A stretch of DNA of 64,000 nt from an uncultured Bacteroidales bacterium (GTDB lineage Bacteria; Bacteroidota; Bacteroidia; Bacteroidales; P3): positions 1 to 64,000 of the forward strand of contig OMXC01000014.1 of assembly GCA_900314925.1 (NCBI GenBank). The letters are read 5' to 3'. Positions 42,736 to 52,582 of the stretch are shown in pieces (position 1 is the first letter of the stretch; each line of letters starts with the position of its first letter). The notes under the pieces were generated by a model. That model ran no database searches. It worked only from the letters and a program-made list of their open reading frames with translations, and had not been told where the DNA came from. Position numbers and translations under genes: made by a program.

Positions 42736-42830
42736 ATTTCAACGATATTTCAACGATACATCAACGATACTTTAACGATAGCTATCGTCGAAATATCGTT
42801 GATGTATCGTTGAAGTATCGTTGAAGTGAT
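42736..42830. repeat. Iterated CAACGATA inverted repeat
   Basis: CAACGATATTTCAACGATA units face TATCGTTGATGTATCGTTGAAG units, with iterated nine-base units on both sides of GCTATC. It lies between the HD gene and mpl. Confidence 0.8.
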
Positions 42831-42957
42831 GATTAGAGTGCAGGTCTGCAGAGTGTTATGGAAATGGGGGCGGAGAGGGTTCTGGTTCTCCTGTTTTTCG
42901 CGTGCGTACATAATAAATATGTTTTTTTGCCGTTAAATATGGCAAAAAGACAGAACC

Positions 42958-44304
42958 ATGAAAGTCCATTTTATAGCCATCGGTGGCTCGGCGATGCACA
43001 ACCTCGCCATCGCCCTCTGCCAGAAAGGGATTACCGTCACGGGGAGTGACGACGAGATTTTCGACCCGGCGCGGGGACGGCTGGAGAAGTACGGCCTGCT
43101 GCCTGCGGAGGAAGGCTGGCATCCGGAGAGAATTACTAAAGACCTCGACGCCGTAGTGCTGGGCATGCATGCTCGCATCGACAACCCCGAGCTGCTGCGG
43201 GCCCAGGAACTGGGGCTGAAGATCTACAGCTATCCGGAGTACCTCTACGAGCAGAGCAAGGACAAGCTGCGCATCGTCGTCGGCGGCAGCCACGGCAAGA
43301 CGACGACGACGGCCATGATACTCCACGTGCTGGCCCACTGCGGCATCGAGGCCGACTACATGGTGGGCGCCCAGCTCAAGGGCTTCGACGTCATGGTGCG
43401 ACTCTCGCATACCGCCAAGGTGATGGTCATCGAGGGCGACGAGTACCTGACCTCGCCCATCGACCGTCGGCCCAAGTTCCACCTCTATCACCCCAATGTG
43501 GGCATCATCACCGGCATCGAATGGGACCACATCAATGTCTTCCCGACGTTCGACATCTACCGCGAGCAGTTCGCGAAGTTCATCGACCTCATCGAGCCCG
43601 ATGGCACGCTGGTGTACTGCGACGAGGACAAGGAGGTGCACCGCATGGCGATGGAGAACCGGCGCACCGACATACAGAAGCTGCCGTATGTCTGCCCGGA
43701 GCACAAGGTGGTTGATGGTGTGACCGAAATCGGTCACACCAAGCTGCGCATCTTCGGTCACCACAACCTGCTCAACCTCACCGCCGCCCGTCTGGCTTGC
43801 CGCCAGGTGGGGGTGACGGACGAGCAGTTTGATGAGGCCATCGCCACCTTCGAAGGAGCCTCGAAGCGGCTGGAGCTGGTGAAGAAGAACGACACCTGCG
43901 CGGTGTACAAGGACTTCGCCCACGCGCCCTCGAAGCTGCGCGCCACCATCCACGCCATGCGCGAGCAGTACCCCGACCGGCGGCTGGTGGCCTGCATGGA
44001 GCTGCACACCTTCAGCTCGCTGACGCAGGAGTTCCTGCAGCAGTACGCCCACTCGATGGACGAGGCCGACGTGCGCTACGTCTATTTCAGCCAGCACGCC
44101 CTGCAGCTCAAAAAGCTGCCGCCGCTGGACCCCGAGGAGGTAAAAAAGGCATTCGGTGGAAACATCGAGGTCTTCACCGACAGCGCCGCCATGGTGGCCA
44201 AGGTGAAGGCGATGGAGTGGCAGCGTGCCAATCTGCTGATGATGAGCAGCGGCAACTTCGACGGCATTGACTTCAACCAACTTGCAGACGAGGTTTTGGT
44301 ATGA
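42958..44304 (+). CDS. mpl: Mpl-like muropeptide ligase
   Basis: Likely UDP-N-acetylmuramate:L-alanyl-gamma-D-glutamyl-meso-diaminopimelate ligase, which rejoins recycled tripeptide to UDP-MurNAc. At 448 residues it follows the Mur ligase order: a Rossmann-like N-terminus (HFIAIGGSAMHNLA), a central ATPase domain with VVGGSHGKTTTTAMIL near residues 108-122, then a C-terminal domain (GASKRLELVKKNDTCAVYKDFAHAPSKLRAT). It could instead be MurC, but the N-terminal GGSAMHNLA and the lack of a murC cluster favour Mpl. A perfect palindrome, GGTGTGACCGA / TCGGTCACACC, is embedded in the coding sequence. The next gene overlaps the stop by four bases. Confidence 0.83.
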   Translation: MKVHFIAIGGSAMHNLAIALCQKGITVTGSDDEIFDPARGRLEKYGLLPAEEGWHPERITKDLDAVVLGMHARIDNPELLRAQELGLKIYSYPEYLYEQSKDKLRIVVGGSHGKTTTTAMILHVLAHCGIEADYMVGAQLKGFDVMVRLSHTAKVMVIEGDEYLTSPIDRRPKFHLYHPNVGIITGIEWDHINVFPTFDIYREQFAKFIDLIEPDGTLVYCDEDKEVHRMAMENRRTDIQKLPYVCPEHKVVDGVTEIGHTKLRIFGHHNLLNLTAARLACRQVGVTDEQFDEAIATFEGASKRLELVKKNDTCAVYKDFAHAPSKLRATIHAMREQYPDRRLVACMELHTFSSLTQEFLQQYAHSMDEADVRYVYFSQHALQLKKLPPLDPEEVKKAFGGNIEVFTDSAAMVAKVKAMEWQRANLLMMSSGNFDGIDFNQLADEVLV

Positions 44305-44765
44305 AACGTATATTGATGACTGTGGCCGCCGCGCTGGCGTTGACGGCCTGCGTGGGACCGATGCACGTGACGTCGGTGCCAATGTACAACAGCTCCGTGG
44401 ATGAGGTTGTCGCCGGAATCGAGAGCAAAGGCTACATGTTTGTCGGCATGAGCCACGACACCCGCAACGAGCGTCGCCACGCGGTCCCTCACATGGAGGG
44501 CGACAACACCTATTCCGCATGGATTCCCAACGATATTGTCAACGTAGACACCTACAACTTCGCCGACAGCGCGGGCAACACGATGAGCTTCACGGTGCAG
44601 TTCAGCGGCGGAATCGACCCTAAAGACAAAGCGTTCTATTACAACGACGTGTCGGTCGTCGGCTGCAGCACGTCGGACAAGCGGGACTCCGAGCGCCTCT
44701 GCGGCGAGCAGTCGCCCGTGTGGACGCTCGACACGATAAAGAAAGACATGACAGTAAAACCATAA
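44301..44765 (+). CDS. Small lipoprotein of unknown function
   Basis: A 154-residue lipoprotein with the signal MKRILMTVAAALALTAC. The body has several short strands (TSVPMYNSSVDEVVAGIESKGYMFVGMSH...) and no recognised domain. It is coupled to mpl by an ATGA overlap and is three bases from the next start, so it shares that transcript. Position beside a peptidoglycan-recycling gene hints at an envelope role, but this is only context. Confidence 0.62.
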   Translation: MKRILMTVAAALALTACVGPMHVTSVPMYNSSVDEVVAGIESKGYMFVGMSHDTRNERRHAVPHMEGDNTYSAWIPNDIVNVDTYNFADSAGNTMSFTVQFSGGIDPKDKAFYYNDVSVVGCSTSDKRDSERLCGEQSPVWTLDTIKKDMTVKP

Positions 44766-44768
44766 ACT

Positions 44769-45131
44769 ATGGCACAATTTGAGATAGGAGACAAAGTGAA
44801 GTTCCTCAACGCCGTGGGCGGGGGAATCGTGAAAAAGATACAGGGCGGCATGGTCTACGTCGAGGACGAGACGGGCTTCGACATGCCCTTCGCGCCCAGC
44901 CAGCTCATCCGCATGGCCGACCAGGCCGGCGTGGGCAAGGTCTTTAATGACGAGACCATCGGCCAGAGCGTGGAGAAGAAGGCCAAGGAGGAGCACCGCG
45001 AGCCCACGCAGCTGGAGCTCATCGAGGAGAACCGCCGCCTGCGCAGCCAGAACGCCAACCTGCAGGACCAGATAAAGCAGCTCAAGAGCCAGGTCCTCAG
45101 CCTGCAGCGCACCATCGCCCGCATATCGTAA
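44769..45131 (+). CDS. Short DUF2027-like protein with coiled coil
   Basis: A 120-residue protein. The first 50 residues (IGDKVKFLNAVGGGIVKKIQGGMVYVEDETGFDMPF) match the N-terminal KOW-like region of the Bacteroidota DUF2027/Smr-domain proteins. The C-terminal half is a predicted coiled coil (LELIEENRRLRSQNANLQDQIKQLKSQVLSL). The usual C-terminal Smr nuclease domain is missing, so this is either a truncated relative or a separate short form. It may bind nucleic acid through the KOW-like part. It lies immediately after the lipoprotein gene. Confidence 0.62.
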   Translation: MAQFEIGDKVKFLNAVGGGIVKKIQGGMVYVEDETGFDMPFAPSQLIRMADQAGVGKVFNDETIGQSVEKKAKEEHREPTQLELIEENRRLRSQNANLQDQIKQLKSQVLSLQRTIARIS

Positions 45132-45142
45132 AACAATCAGTC

Positions 45143-45159
45143 GGTGACAATTTGTCACC
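45143..45159. promoter_or_regulatory. Palindrome before the Bro-N gene
   Basis: GGTGACAA-T-TTGTCACC, 22 bases before the start codon. The same arms recur at 45363-45379 inside the gene, so this could be an operator for self-repression or a duplicated piece of the gene. Confidence 0.5.
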
Positions 45160-45180
45160 AGTTGAAAAAAAGATATACCT

Positions 45181-46062
45181 ATGACACAGAGATCAGGCAT
45201 CACGCTATTTGAAGACAAGCGTATACGCGTTGCATGGGACGACGAAGAGGAGAAGTATTATTTCTCCATAGTGGACATTGTGCAGGTACTGACCGATAGT
45301 GCCGATGGGCGTAAGTATTGGAACAAGCTGAAACAAAGACTCAAGGATGAAGGATTTGAGTTGGTGACAAATTGTCACCAACTGAAGTTACCTGCTGCCG
45401 ACGGCAAAAGTTACAAGACCGATGTGGCTGATTTGGAGCAACTACTGCGCATCATCCAGTCCATACCGTCGAAGAAGGCCGAGCCTGTGAAGCGGTGGCT
45501 GGCCGAGGTGGGGGCGCAGCGCGTGGACCAGATGATAGACCCCGAGCTGACATTCCAGATGGCCGTCGACGACTACCGCCGCCAGGGCTACAGCGACCGC
45601 TGGATCAACGAGCGCATGCGCAGCATCGAGATGCGCAAGGAGCTGACCGACGAGTGGCACCGCTCCGGCATCCACGAGCCCAAGGACTTCGCCATCCTCA
45701 CCAACGTCCTCACCAAGGCGTGGAGCGGCATGACCACCGGCGAGTACAAGCGCTACAAAGGACTCACCAAGCAGAACCTGCGCGACAACATGACCAACAT
45801 CGAGCTCGCGCTCAACACCCTTGCCGAGGTGGCCACCACCGAGTACTCACGTCAGTCGAACCCGCAGACGATGGCCGAAAGCCAGCGCATAGCGCAGGAG
45901 GGCGGCGACGTGGCCCGCGACGCCCGCCGCACCATGGAGAAGCGCCTCGGTCGCAGCGTCGTCTCATCGAAGAAAGCCGCCGACTACCTGGCATCCTCCG
46001 AAGCGACCAAGGCCCTGCCCGACGCCGACAAGACGAAGAGCCGCAAGAAAACTGACAAATAG
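45181..46062 (+). CDS. Bro-N domain protein
   Basis: A 293-residue protein with a Bro-N domain at residues 8-110, recognised by IRVAWDDEEEKYYFSIVDIVQVL, KYWNKLKQRLKDEG, VTNCHQLKLPAADGKSYKTDVADLEQLLRIIQSIPSKKAEPVKRWLAEVG. A helical, charged C-terminal part follows. Bro-N occurs in phage antirepressors and in host-encoded DNA-damage-linked or regulatory proteins of Bacteroidales. No other phage gene is near, so this is probably a resident homologue. Palindromes with GGTGACAA arms lie before the start and at codons 60-67. Confidence 0.78.
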   Translation: MTQRSGITLFEDKRIRVAWDDEEEKYYFSIVDIVQVLTDSADGRKYWNKLKQRLKDEGFELVTNCHQLKLPAADGKSYKTDVADLEQLLRIIQSIPSKKAEPVKRWLAEVGAQRVDQMIDPELTFQMAVDDYRRQGYSDRWINERMRSIEMRKELTDEWHRSGIHEPKDFAILTNVLTKAWSGMTTGEYKRYKGLTKQNLRDNMTNIELALNTLAEVATTEYSRQSNPQTMAESQRIAQEGGDVARDARRTMEKRLGRSVVSSKKAADYLASSEATKALPDADKTKSRKKTDK

Positions 46063-46133
46063 CTGCTTATTCAAAGTGTGACTGCAATGAATTGTACAAC
46101 GACAACAAACAGATACAGACGGTGGAAAAGACA

Positions 46134-46760
46134 ATGATGCTATGCGCGGCGACGGCACTGCTGCTCCTTGTAGGCTGTTCAAGTTATGAACCTGTCGTTT
46201 ATCCCTTCGGCAAGACTTACACTTACGAGGTGAGTTTTGCCGATGGCTGTGCGGTACCCGACACCTCTTTCGAGATTAAGATGACGACATCAAAAAACAA
46301 ATTCTTCGGGCAGTTCGGTCTAAAATATGAGTACTTCACCCATGACGGCACGCCGGTTTATGTGGAGAAGACGGGGTACACTGAAGACAAAGGCCGCGTG
46401 GAGTTGCACCCACCACGCATGGGGATGATGGCCTTCACAGAGGTGGTCCCCTTCCCAACCTATGGGCTTCCTGTTGGGTGTTATGTCTCGTCCAATGGCA
46501 GTATAAAAGTCGCCAAATCCACCTTCACAGCCGCCAATGGAAAGACCATAGAATATGCATACAAACAGGGTGACGTCGACACTCTCAATCTTTGGGACGA
46601 AGAGATGGAATGTTTTGTTGTCACCGGGGAGAACACCAACCATTATGACGACATTGGACATTACCGTGTCACTTACTGGTTCCACCCGCAGTACGGCTTC
46701 GTGCTGTGGAAGTATGAGCTACCCGAGGGAAAATGTGTGTGGATGACTTTACAGAAATAA
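46134..46760 (+). CDS. Lipoprotein of unknown function
   Basis: A 208-residue protein with a lipoprotein signal (MMLCAATALLLLVGC). The mature part is rich in beta strands and aromatic residues (YPFGKTYTYEVSFADGCAVPDTSFEIKMTTSKNKFFG). No domain is recognised. The ATG at 46134 is preferred to a TTG at 46092. It lies seven bases before ispG and may share its transcript. Confidence 0.6.
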   Translation: MMLCAATALLLLVGCSSYEPVVYPFGKTYTYEVSFADGCAVPDTSFEIKMTTSKNKFFGQFGLKYEYFTHDGTPVYVEKTGYTEDKGRVELHPPRMGMMAFTEVVPFPTYGLPVGCYVSSNGSIKVAKSTFTAANGKTIEYAYKQGDVDTLNLWDEEMECFVVTGENTNHYDDIGHYRVTYWFHPQYGFVLWKYELPEGKCVWMTLQK

Positions 46761-46767
46761 ATAAACT

Positions 46768-47904
<1,137 letters not shown>

Positions 47905-47921
47905 CCTATAACCAATAACCC

Positions 47922-48719
47922 ATGAAGTGGAGTTTTATACTTTTCCTGCCGGCGGTAGTGTCCATGTGTTGGGCCTTGGCCACCATCGCCTTCAAGCGTA
48001 GACTCACCCACGCGCAGGTCATCCTGAGCCTCACCCAGGTGATGGTGGCCCTCGGCATCACGATGCTCATCGTCCTCTTCCGCGGCCGCGCGGGCTCGCT
48101 CTTCATCTACGACTTCGTCTTCGAGGTGCTGGCGGTGTTCTGCATGCCGATGTACTATATCGGCATCTGTTCCCTCACCGAAGCCCGCGGCGCCACTCTG
48201 GGGCAGCGGCAGGTCTTCTGGCTGCCGTTCCTCTTCGTCATCGGTCTCACCGCCAGTGCCTACTGGCTCGGCCCGCGCCGCTACGAGGAGATGTGCCACG
48301 CCATCGTTGCCAACACCGACGGCTGGATTGCCGGCGACACCGCATGGAACTTACTCTACTTCTGGGATCACCACCTCTTCCCCGTGTTCACGCTGGTCAT
48401 GATTGCCGTCCTGGCGCTGATCAGCTTCCGCAAAGTACACCTCTATCAGCGCCGCTTCAACAGCTACTATGCCGAGGACATGAACGTGCCCTTCATCGAC
48501 AGCCGCACGCTGTCGGTCTTCACATGGCTCTTCATCCCGCTGGGAATCATCGTTACCGGCCTGATAGACTTCCGCCCATATATGTACAAGTACTGGCTCA
48601 TCTTGTGTGCGGTGCTGTTGAGCGTCCTGCAGTTCCTCATGGGGCGCTTCGTCTTCCGCCTCGACTATGACGCCCGATACCTTGCCGAATACATACGCAC
48701 CAAAACCGAAACCAAATGA
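47922..48719 (+). CDS. Membrane protein resembling an AraC-regulator sensor domain without its DNA-binding part
   Basis: A 265-residue protein with about seven membrane helices and a short charged C-terminus. Its first 60 residues (MCWALATIAFKRRLTHAQVILSLTQVM) resemble the start of the next gene product (FWPVATVLFKRRVLDAQWLSMTALLTM). The next protein adds an AraC-type DNA-binding domain, which this one lacks. The two genes overlap by four bases. It may be a sensor partner or a truncated paralogue. No ligand is evident. Confidence 0.6.
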   Translation: MKWSFILFLPAVVSMCWALATIAFKRRLTHAQVILSLTQVMVALGITMLIVLFRGRAGSLFIYDFVFEVLAVFCMPMYYIGICSLTEARGATLGQRQVFWLPFLFVIGLTASAYWLGPRRYEEMCHAIVANTDGWIAGDTAWNLLYFWDHHLFPVFTLVMIAVLALISFRKVHLYQRRFNSYYAEDMNVPFIDSRTLSVFTWLFIPLGIIVTGLIDFRPYMYKYWLILCAVLLSVLQFLMGRFVFRLDYDARYLAEYIRTKTETK

Positions 48720-49858
48720 TACCCGTAGCATTAACATACCTCATCCTTGGCCTGGTAACCCTCTTCTGGCCTGTTGCCACGGTACTCTTCAAACGCCGTG
48801 TGCTCGACGCGCAGTGGCTCTCGATGACCGCGCTGCTGACGATGTCCATCTCCGTCATCATCTACAGCACCTTCTTCAACACCTTCCTCAAGGGCGAATA
48901 CCTCCTTGTCTGCATCTTCATGGTGCTGTCGATGATTACGCCGGCGCTCATCCATGCCTTTGTCGCCTCGCTCACCAACACCAACGGCGTGCCCCTCCGC
49001 GCGCGCATCCTCATCTCGCCGGCCGTTGTCGTCACACTTCTTATGGCCCTCTCGGTCATTATTGGCGGCGCCGACATGTACCGCCTCTGGATACAGCGCG
49101 GTGCCGAGGGCATAGCGCACCGCTTCTTTGCCGGCAGCTGGCGCTACAACCTCATCGTCTCCATCCACTACTACCTCTATTGGTTTGTCATTGTCGCCGA
49201 GGTGACCTATGTCGCCTACTACTGCATACGCCACGTCACCCGTTTCAACCGCCAGCTGGGCGAGTACTACACCGTCGACCGTGTGCGCCATGCCGACCTG
49301 CGAATGATATACATCACCGTGGCGGCCAACTGCATCTGTGTGGGCCTGAGCTACATATTCTACCCCTTCAACGAGCCGCGGCCTCTCGGTATTCTGATAC
49401 CGGGCTGCATCGTGCAGGGCGTCATCATGTTCTTCATCGGCTACTATTCCTACCGTCTGCCTGTTGGCGCCGAGGTGCTCGGCGAGCGCGTCCGTCGCGC
49501 CCCGCGTCGCAGCAACCGCAACATGGTCAACCTTGCACGCCAGATCACCGACTATGTAGAGAACCAGAAAGCCTGCTTCAACCCCGACCTCTCCGTCTTC
49601 ATGCTGGCCGACCGCTTCCGTGTGTCGCAGGACGAGGTCATCGACGCCATCCACCGCCTGCATGGCACCTCCTTCAGCGAATATATCGACAACTTACGCA
49701 TCGAGCACTCGCTACGGATGCTCAACCACCAGGTGCTCGACGACCCCGAGGAGCTCAACCGCCTGGCCCACAGCTGCGGTTACCTCACAAGCGAAGACTA
49801 CCGCCGCTCGTTTGAGCGCGTCATGCAGACCACAATGAAGGAATGGGCTGGTCAGTAG
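48716..49858 (+). CDS. Membrane-embedded AraC-family transcription regulator
   Basis: A 380-residue protein with about seven membrane helices over residues 1-245. A helix-turn-helix domain occupies the last 100 or so residues (FMLADRFRVSQDEVIDAIHRLHGTSFSEYIDNLRIEHSLRMLNHQVLDDPEELNRLAHSCGYLTSEDYRRSFERVM), the AraC/XylS pattern. Membrane-bound AraC regulators of this kind are a Bacteroidota speciality and are thought to sense a signal at or through the membrane. The upstream gene encodes a paralogous sensor-only protein. The regulated genes are unknown; adjacent ispG and rarA are not obvious targets. Confidence 0.82.
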   Translation: MIPVALTYLILGLVTLFWPVATVLFKRRVLDAQWLSMTALLTMSISVIIYSTFFNTFLKGEYLLVCIFMVLSMITPALIHAFVASLTNTNGVPLRARILISPAVVVTLLMALSVIIGGADMYRLWIQRGAEGIAHRFFAGSWRYNLIVSIHYYLYWFVIVAEVTYVAYYCIRHVTRFNRQLGEYYTVDRVRHADLRMIYITVAANCICVGLSYIFYPFNEPRPLGILIPGCIVQGVIMFFIGYYSYRLPVGAEVLGERVRRAPRRSNRNMVNLARQITDYVENQKACFNPDLSVFMLADRFRVSQDEVIDAIHRLHGTSFSEYIDNLRIEHSLRMLNHQVLDDPEELNRLAHSCGYLTSEDYRRSFERVMQTTMKEWAGQ

Positions 49859-51117
49859 CCGTATTTGCCGCCCCAGCGCTGGCGCAGGCTGTTGCGCGTC
49901 TCCTGCTCGCGCGGCGTGGTGCCTGGTTCGTAGAAGCGCGTGCCCTCAAGCCCCTGCGGCAGGTACTCCTGCTCCGCGAAGCCGCCTAAAGCGTTGTTGG
50001 TGTAGTCGTGGGCGTACTTGTAGCCGTCGCCGTAGCCGAGGTTCTTCATCAGCTTGGTGGGGGCGTTGCGAATGTGCAGCGGCACCGGCAGGTCGCCCCA
50101 CCGCTTCACCGCCGCCTGCGCGTTGGCCAAGGCCATGTAGGTGGCGTTGCTCTTGGCCGAGCAGGCCAGGTAGCAGGCACACTGCGACAGGTTGATGCGG
50201 CACTCCGGATAGCCTATCTTGCTCACCGCGTCGAAGGTGGCGTTGGCCAGCAGCAGCGCGTTGGGGTTGGCGTTGCCGATGTCCTCGCTGGCGAAGATGA
50301 GCATGCGGCGGGCTATGAAGAGCGGGTCCTCGCCGCTCTCGATCATGCGCGCCAGCCAGTAGACGGCCCCGTTGGGGTCGCTGCCGCGCATGCTCTTGAT
50401 GAAGGCCGAGATGATGTCGTAGTGCATCTCGCCCTGCTTGTCGTAAAAAGCCAGGTTCTGCTGCACCACGTCGGTAGCCTTCTTGTTGTCGATCACGATG
50501 TTGGTGCCGCCCGTGCGGTTCACCACCAGCTCCAGAGCCCCCAGCAGCTTGCGTGCGTCGCCGCCGCTGATGCGCATCAGGGCTTCGGCCTCGCGCACCT
50601 CCACGGTGACGCCCTGCGAGGCGTAGTGGCGCACGGCGCTGTCTATCAGCTGCCTCATGTCCTGCTCGTCGAACTCCTTGAGCACGTACACCTGGCAGCG
50701 GCTGAGCAGAGCGCTGATGACCTCGAAACTCGGGTTCTCGGTGGTGGCGCCTATCAGCGTGATGGTGCCGCGCTCCACGGCGCCGAGCAGCGAGTCCTGC
50801 TGCGCCTTGTTGAAGCGGTGTATCTCGTCGATGAAGAGTATGGCGCCTTCTTCCTCCTGTGCCTTGTTGATTACGTCGCGCACCTCCTTGACGCCACTGC
50901 TTATGGCGCTGAGCGTGTGGAACGGACGGTGCAGGGTGTTGCTGATGATCATGGCCAGGGTGGTCTTGCCGATGCCCGGAGGGCCCCAGAAGATCATGCT
51001 GGGTATCTGGCCGCTCTCTATGAGTGTGCGAAGAACAGCACCTTGTCCCACAAGGTGCTGCTGTCCTATGTATTCGTCAAGGCTCTTGGGCCTCAGTATC
51101 TCGGCTAAGGGGGTCAT
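49852..51117 (-). CDS. rarA: Replication-associated recombination protein A (MgsA/RarA)
   Basis: A 421-residue AAA+ ATPase that acts at stalled replication forks. The N-terminal LAEILRPKSLDEYIGQQHLVGQG leads to Walker A GPPGIGKTTLAMII near residues 46-58, then Walker B ILFIDEIHRFNKAQQD near 92-107. Sensor ATTENPSF follows, then the C-terminal tetramerisation region (NALGGFAEQEYLPQGLEG). Length and order fit RarA. It converges with the AraC-type gene (3' ends overlap by seven bases). Upstream lies a large iterated inverted repeat. Confidence 0.92.
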   Translation of the reverse strand: MTPLAEILRPKSLDEYIGQQHLVGQGAVLRTLIESGQIPSMIFWGPPGIGKTTLAMIISNTLHRPFHTLSAISSGVKEVRDVINKAQEEEGAILFIDEIHRFNKAQQDSLLGAVERGTITLIGATTENPSFEVISALLSRCQVYVLKEFDEQDMRQLIDSAVRHYASQGVTVEVREAEALMRISGGDARKLLGALELVVNRTGGTNIVIDNKKATDVVQQNLAFYDKQGEMHYDIISAFIKSMRGSDPNGAVYWLARMIESGEDPLFIARRMLIFASEDIGNANPNALLLANATFDAVSKIGYPECRINLSQCACYLACSAKSNATYMALANAQAAVKRWGDLPVPLHIRNAPTKLMKNLGYGDGYKYAHDYTNNALGGFAEQEYLPQGLEGTRFYEPGTTPREQETRNSLRQRWGGKYGY

Positions 51118-51121
51118 GTTT

Positions 51122-51283
51122 CTTTAGTTTTAAGTTTTAAGTTGTGAGTTTTAAGTTTTAAGTTGGGCGGTAGCCGTCGTGGTGCGTCAGCCACTCAAAA
51201 CTCACAGCTCAAAACTCACAGCTTAAAACTCGCAGCTTAAAACTCGCAGCTCAAAACTCACAGCTTACAGTTCTCAGCTTATA
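51122..51283. repeat. Iterated AAGTTTTAAGTT inverted repeat
   Basis: AGTTTTAAGTTTTAAGTTGTGAG on one side faces several CTCACAGCTTAAAACT units on the other, over about 160 bases between rarA and queA. The unit resembles that at 18811-18897. Confidence 0.8.
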
Positions 51284-52334
51284 TTATCAGCATCGCGTCG
51301 CCGTAGGTAGAGAAGCGGTACTTTTCCTTGATGGCTGTCTGGTAGGCTTGCATCATAAGCTCCATGCCGGCGAAGGTGCTCACCATGATGAACTGCGTGC
51401 TCATGGAGTGGTGGAAGTTGGTCACCATCATGTCGGCTATGGTGAAGTCGTAGGGCGGGAAGATGAACTTGTTGGTCCATCCGTCGTAGGGGAATATCTT
51501 ACCCGGCACGGTGACGGCGCTCTCCAGGGCGCGCATCGTCGTGGTGCCCACGGCGCACACGTGCTTGCCGGCGGCCTTGGCCTTGCTGATGGCGTTGCAC
51601 ACGTCCTCGCCGAGGTGCATCTCCTCGGCGTCGGCGCGGTGCTTCGAGAGGTCTTCCACCTCGATGGGCTTGAACTCGCCCATGCCGCAGTGCACGGTCA
51701 GCTCTTTCCATATCACGTCCTTGATTTCCATGCGCTTGAGCAGCTCGCGGCTGAAGTGCAGGCCCGCGATGGGAGCCGCGATGGAGCCTTCCACCTTGGC
51801 GTAGATGGTCTGGTAGTCGTCGGCGTCCTTCTTCTCTATGTCGCGCAGGCGGCGCAGCTCGTCGGGCAGCGGCGTGCGGCCCATGCCTTTGACAATCTTG
51901 ATGAACTCCTCGTGCGTGCCGTCGAAGAGGAACCTTATCGTGCGGCCGCGGCTCGTGGTGTTGTCCACCACCTCGGCCACCAGCGCGTCGTTGGTGCCGA
52001 AATAGAGCTTGTTGCCGATGCGTATCTTGCGGGCGGGGTCCACTATCACATCCCACAGGCGTGTCTCGGGGTTGAGCTCGCGTATCATCAGCACCTCGAT
52101 GCGCGCTCCTGTCTTCTCCTTCTCGCCGTCGAGCAGGGCGGGGAAGACCTTGGTGTTGTTGGCCACCACCACGTCGCCTTCGTTCACATAGTCGATAAAG
52201 TCCTTGAAGACACGGTGTTCTATCTCGCCGCTGTCGCGGTGCACCACCATCATGCGGGCTTCGTCGCGGTTGCGTACGGGTTTCTCGGCTATTAACTCCT
52301 TGGGCAGGTTGAACCTGAATTGCGATAGTTTCAT
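51279..52334 (-). CDS. queA: S-adenosylmethionine:tRNA ribosyltransferase-isomerase
   Basis: Transfers ribose from SAM to preQ1 in tRNA to make epoxyqueuosine. The 351-residue protein opens [40 protein letters not shown]. It continues [27 protein letters not shown], and the [12 protein letters not shown] block, then [15 protein letters not shown] sequence ([19 protein letters not shown]). All of these are typical of QueA. The last residues ([41 protein letters not shown]) also match. Its 3' end runs up to an iterated inverted repeat that fills the queA-rarA gap. Confidence 0.93.
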   Translation of the reverse strand: MKLSQFRFNLPKELIAEKPVRNRDEARMMVVHRDSGEIEHRVFKDFIDYVNEGDVVVANNTKVFPALLDGEKEKTGARIEVLMIRELNPETRLWDVIVDPARKIRIGNKLYFGTNDALVAEVVDNTTSRGRTIRFLFDGTHEEFIKIVKGMGRTPLPDELRRLRDIEKKDADDYQTIYAKVEGSIAAPIAGLHFSRELLKRMEIKDVIWKELTVHCGMGEFKPIEVEDLSKHRADAEEMHLGEDVCNAISKAKAAGKHVCAVGTTTMRALESAVTVPGKIFPYDGWTNKFIFPPYDFTIADMMVTNFHHSMSTQFIMVSTFAGMELMMQAYQTAIKEKYRFSTYGDAMLII

Positions 52335-52427
52335 TGTTGCTTCCTCTGTTATTGATAACAGACTTATAACGTATTTTTTCCCGAATATTGTGTGGCGGCG
52401 AAAAAAAATATTTTGACCCCCTTTTTC

Positions 52428-52530
52428 GGACGGAGTCCCTACGGACCCCCTACGGACCCTCTTCGGCCGTTCTTCAGTGGAACGCCGTAGCGGGGCCGTA
52501 GGGGGACCGTAGAGGGGCCGTAGGGGGTGG
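52428..52530. repeat. Dispersed palindromic repeat, copy 3
   Basis: CGGAGTCCCTACGGACCCCC with TTCTTCAGT and CCGTAGGGG units makes an imperfect hairpin between queA and the MltD-like gene. Confidence 0.85.
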
Positions 52531-52582
52531 GTGTGGAAAACTTTTTTTCATTCAGTAATAATAATGTCGGCATTTCCGCGTT

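Noticed and set aside
45181..46062. Prophage around the Bro-N gene
   Set aside because: No integrase, portal, terminase or other phage gene is near; the neighbours are ordinary chromosomal genes.
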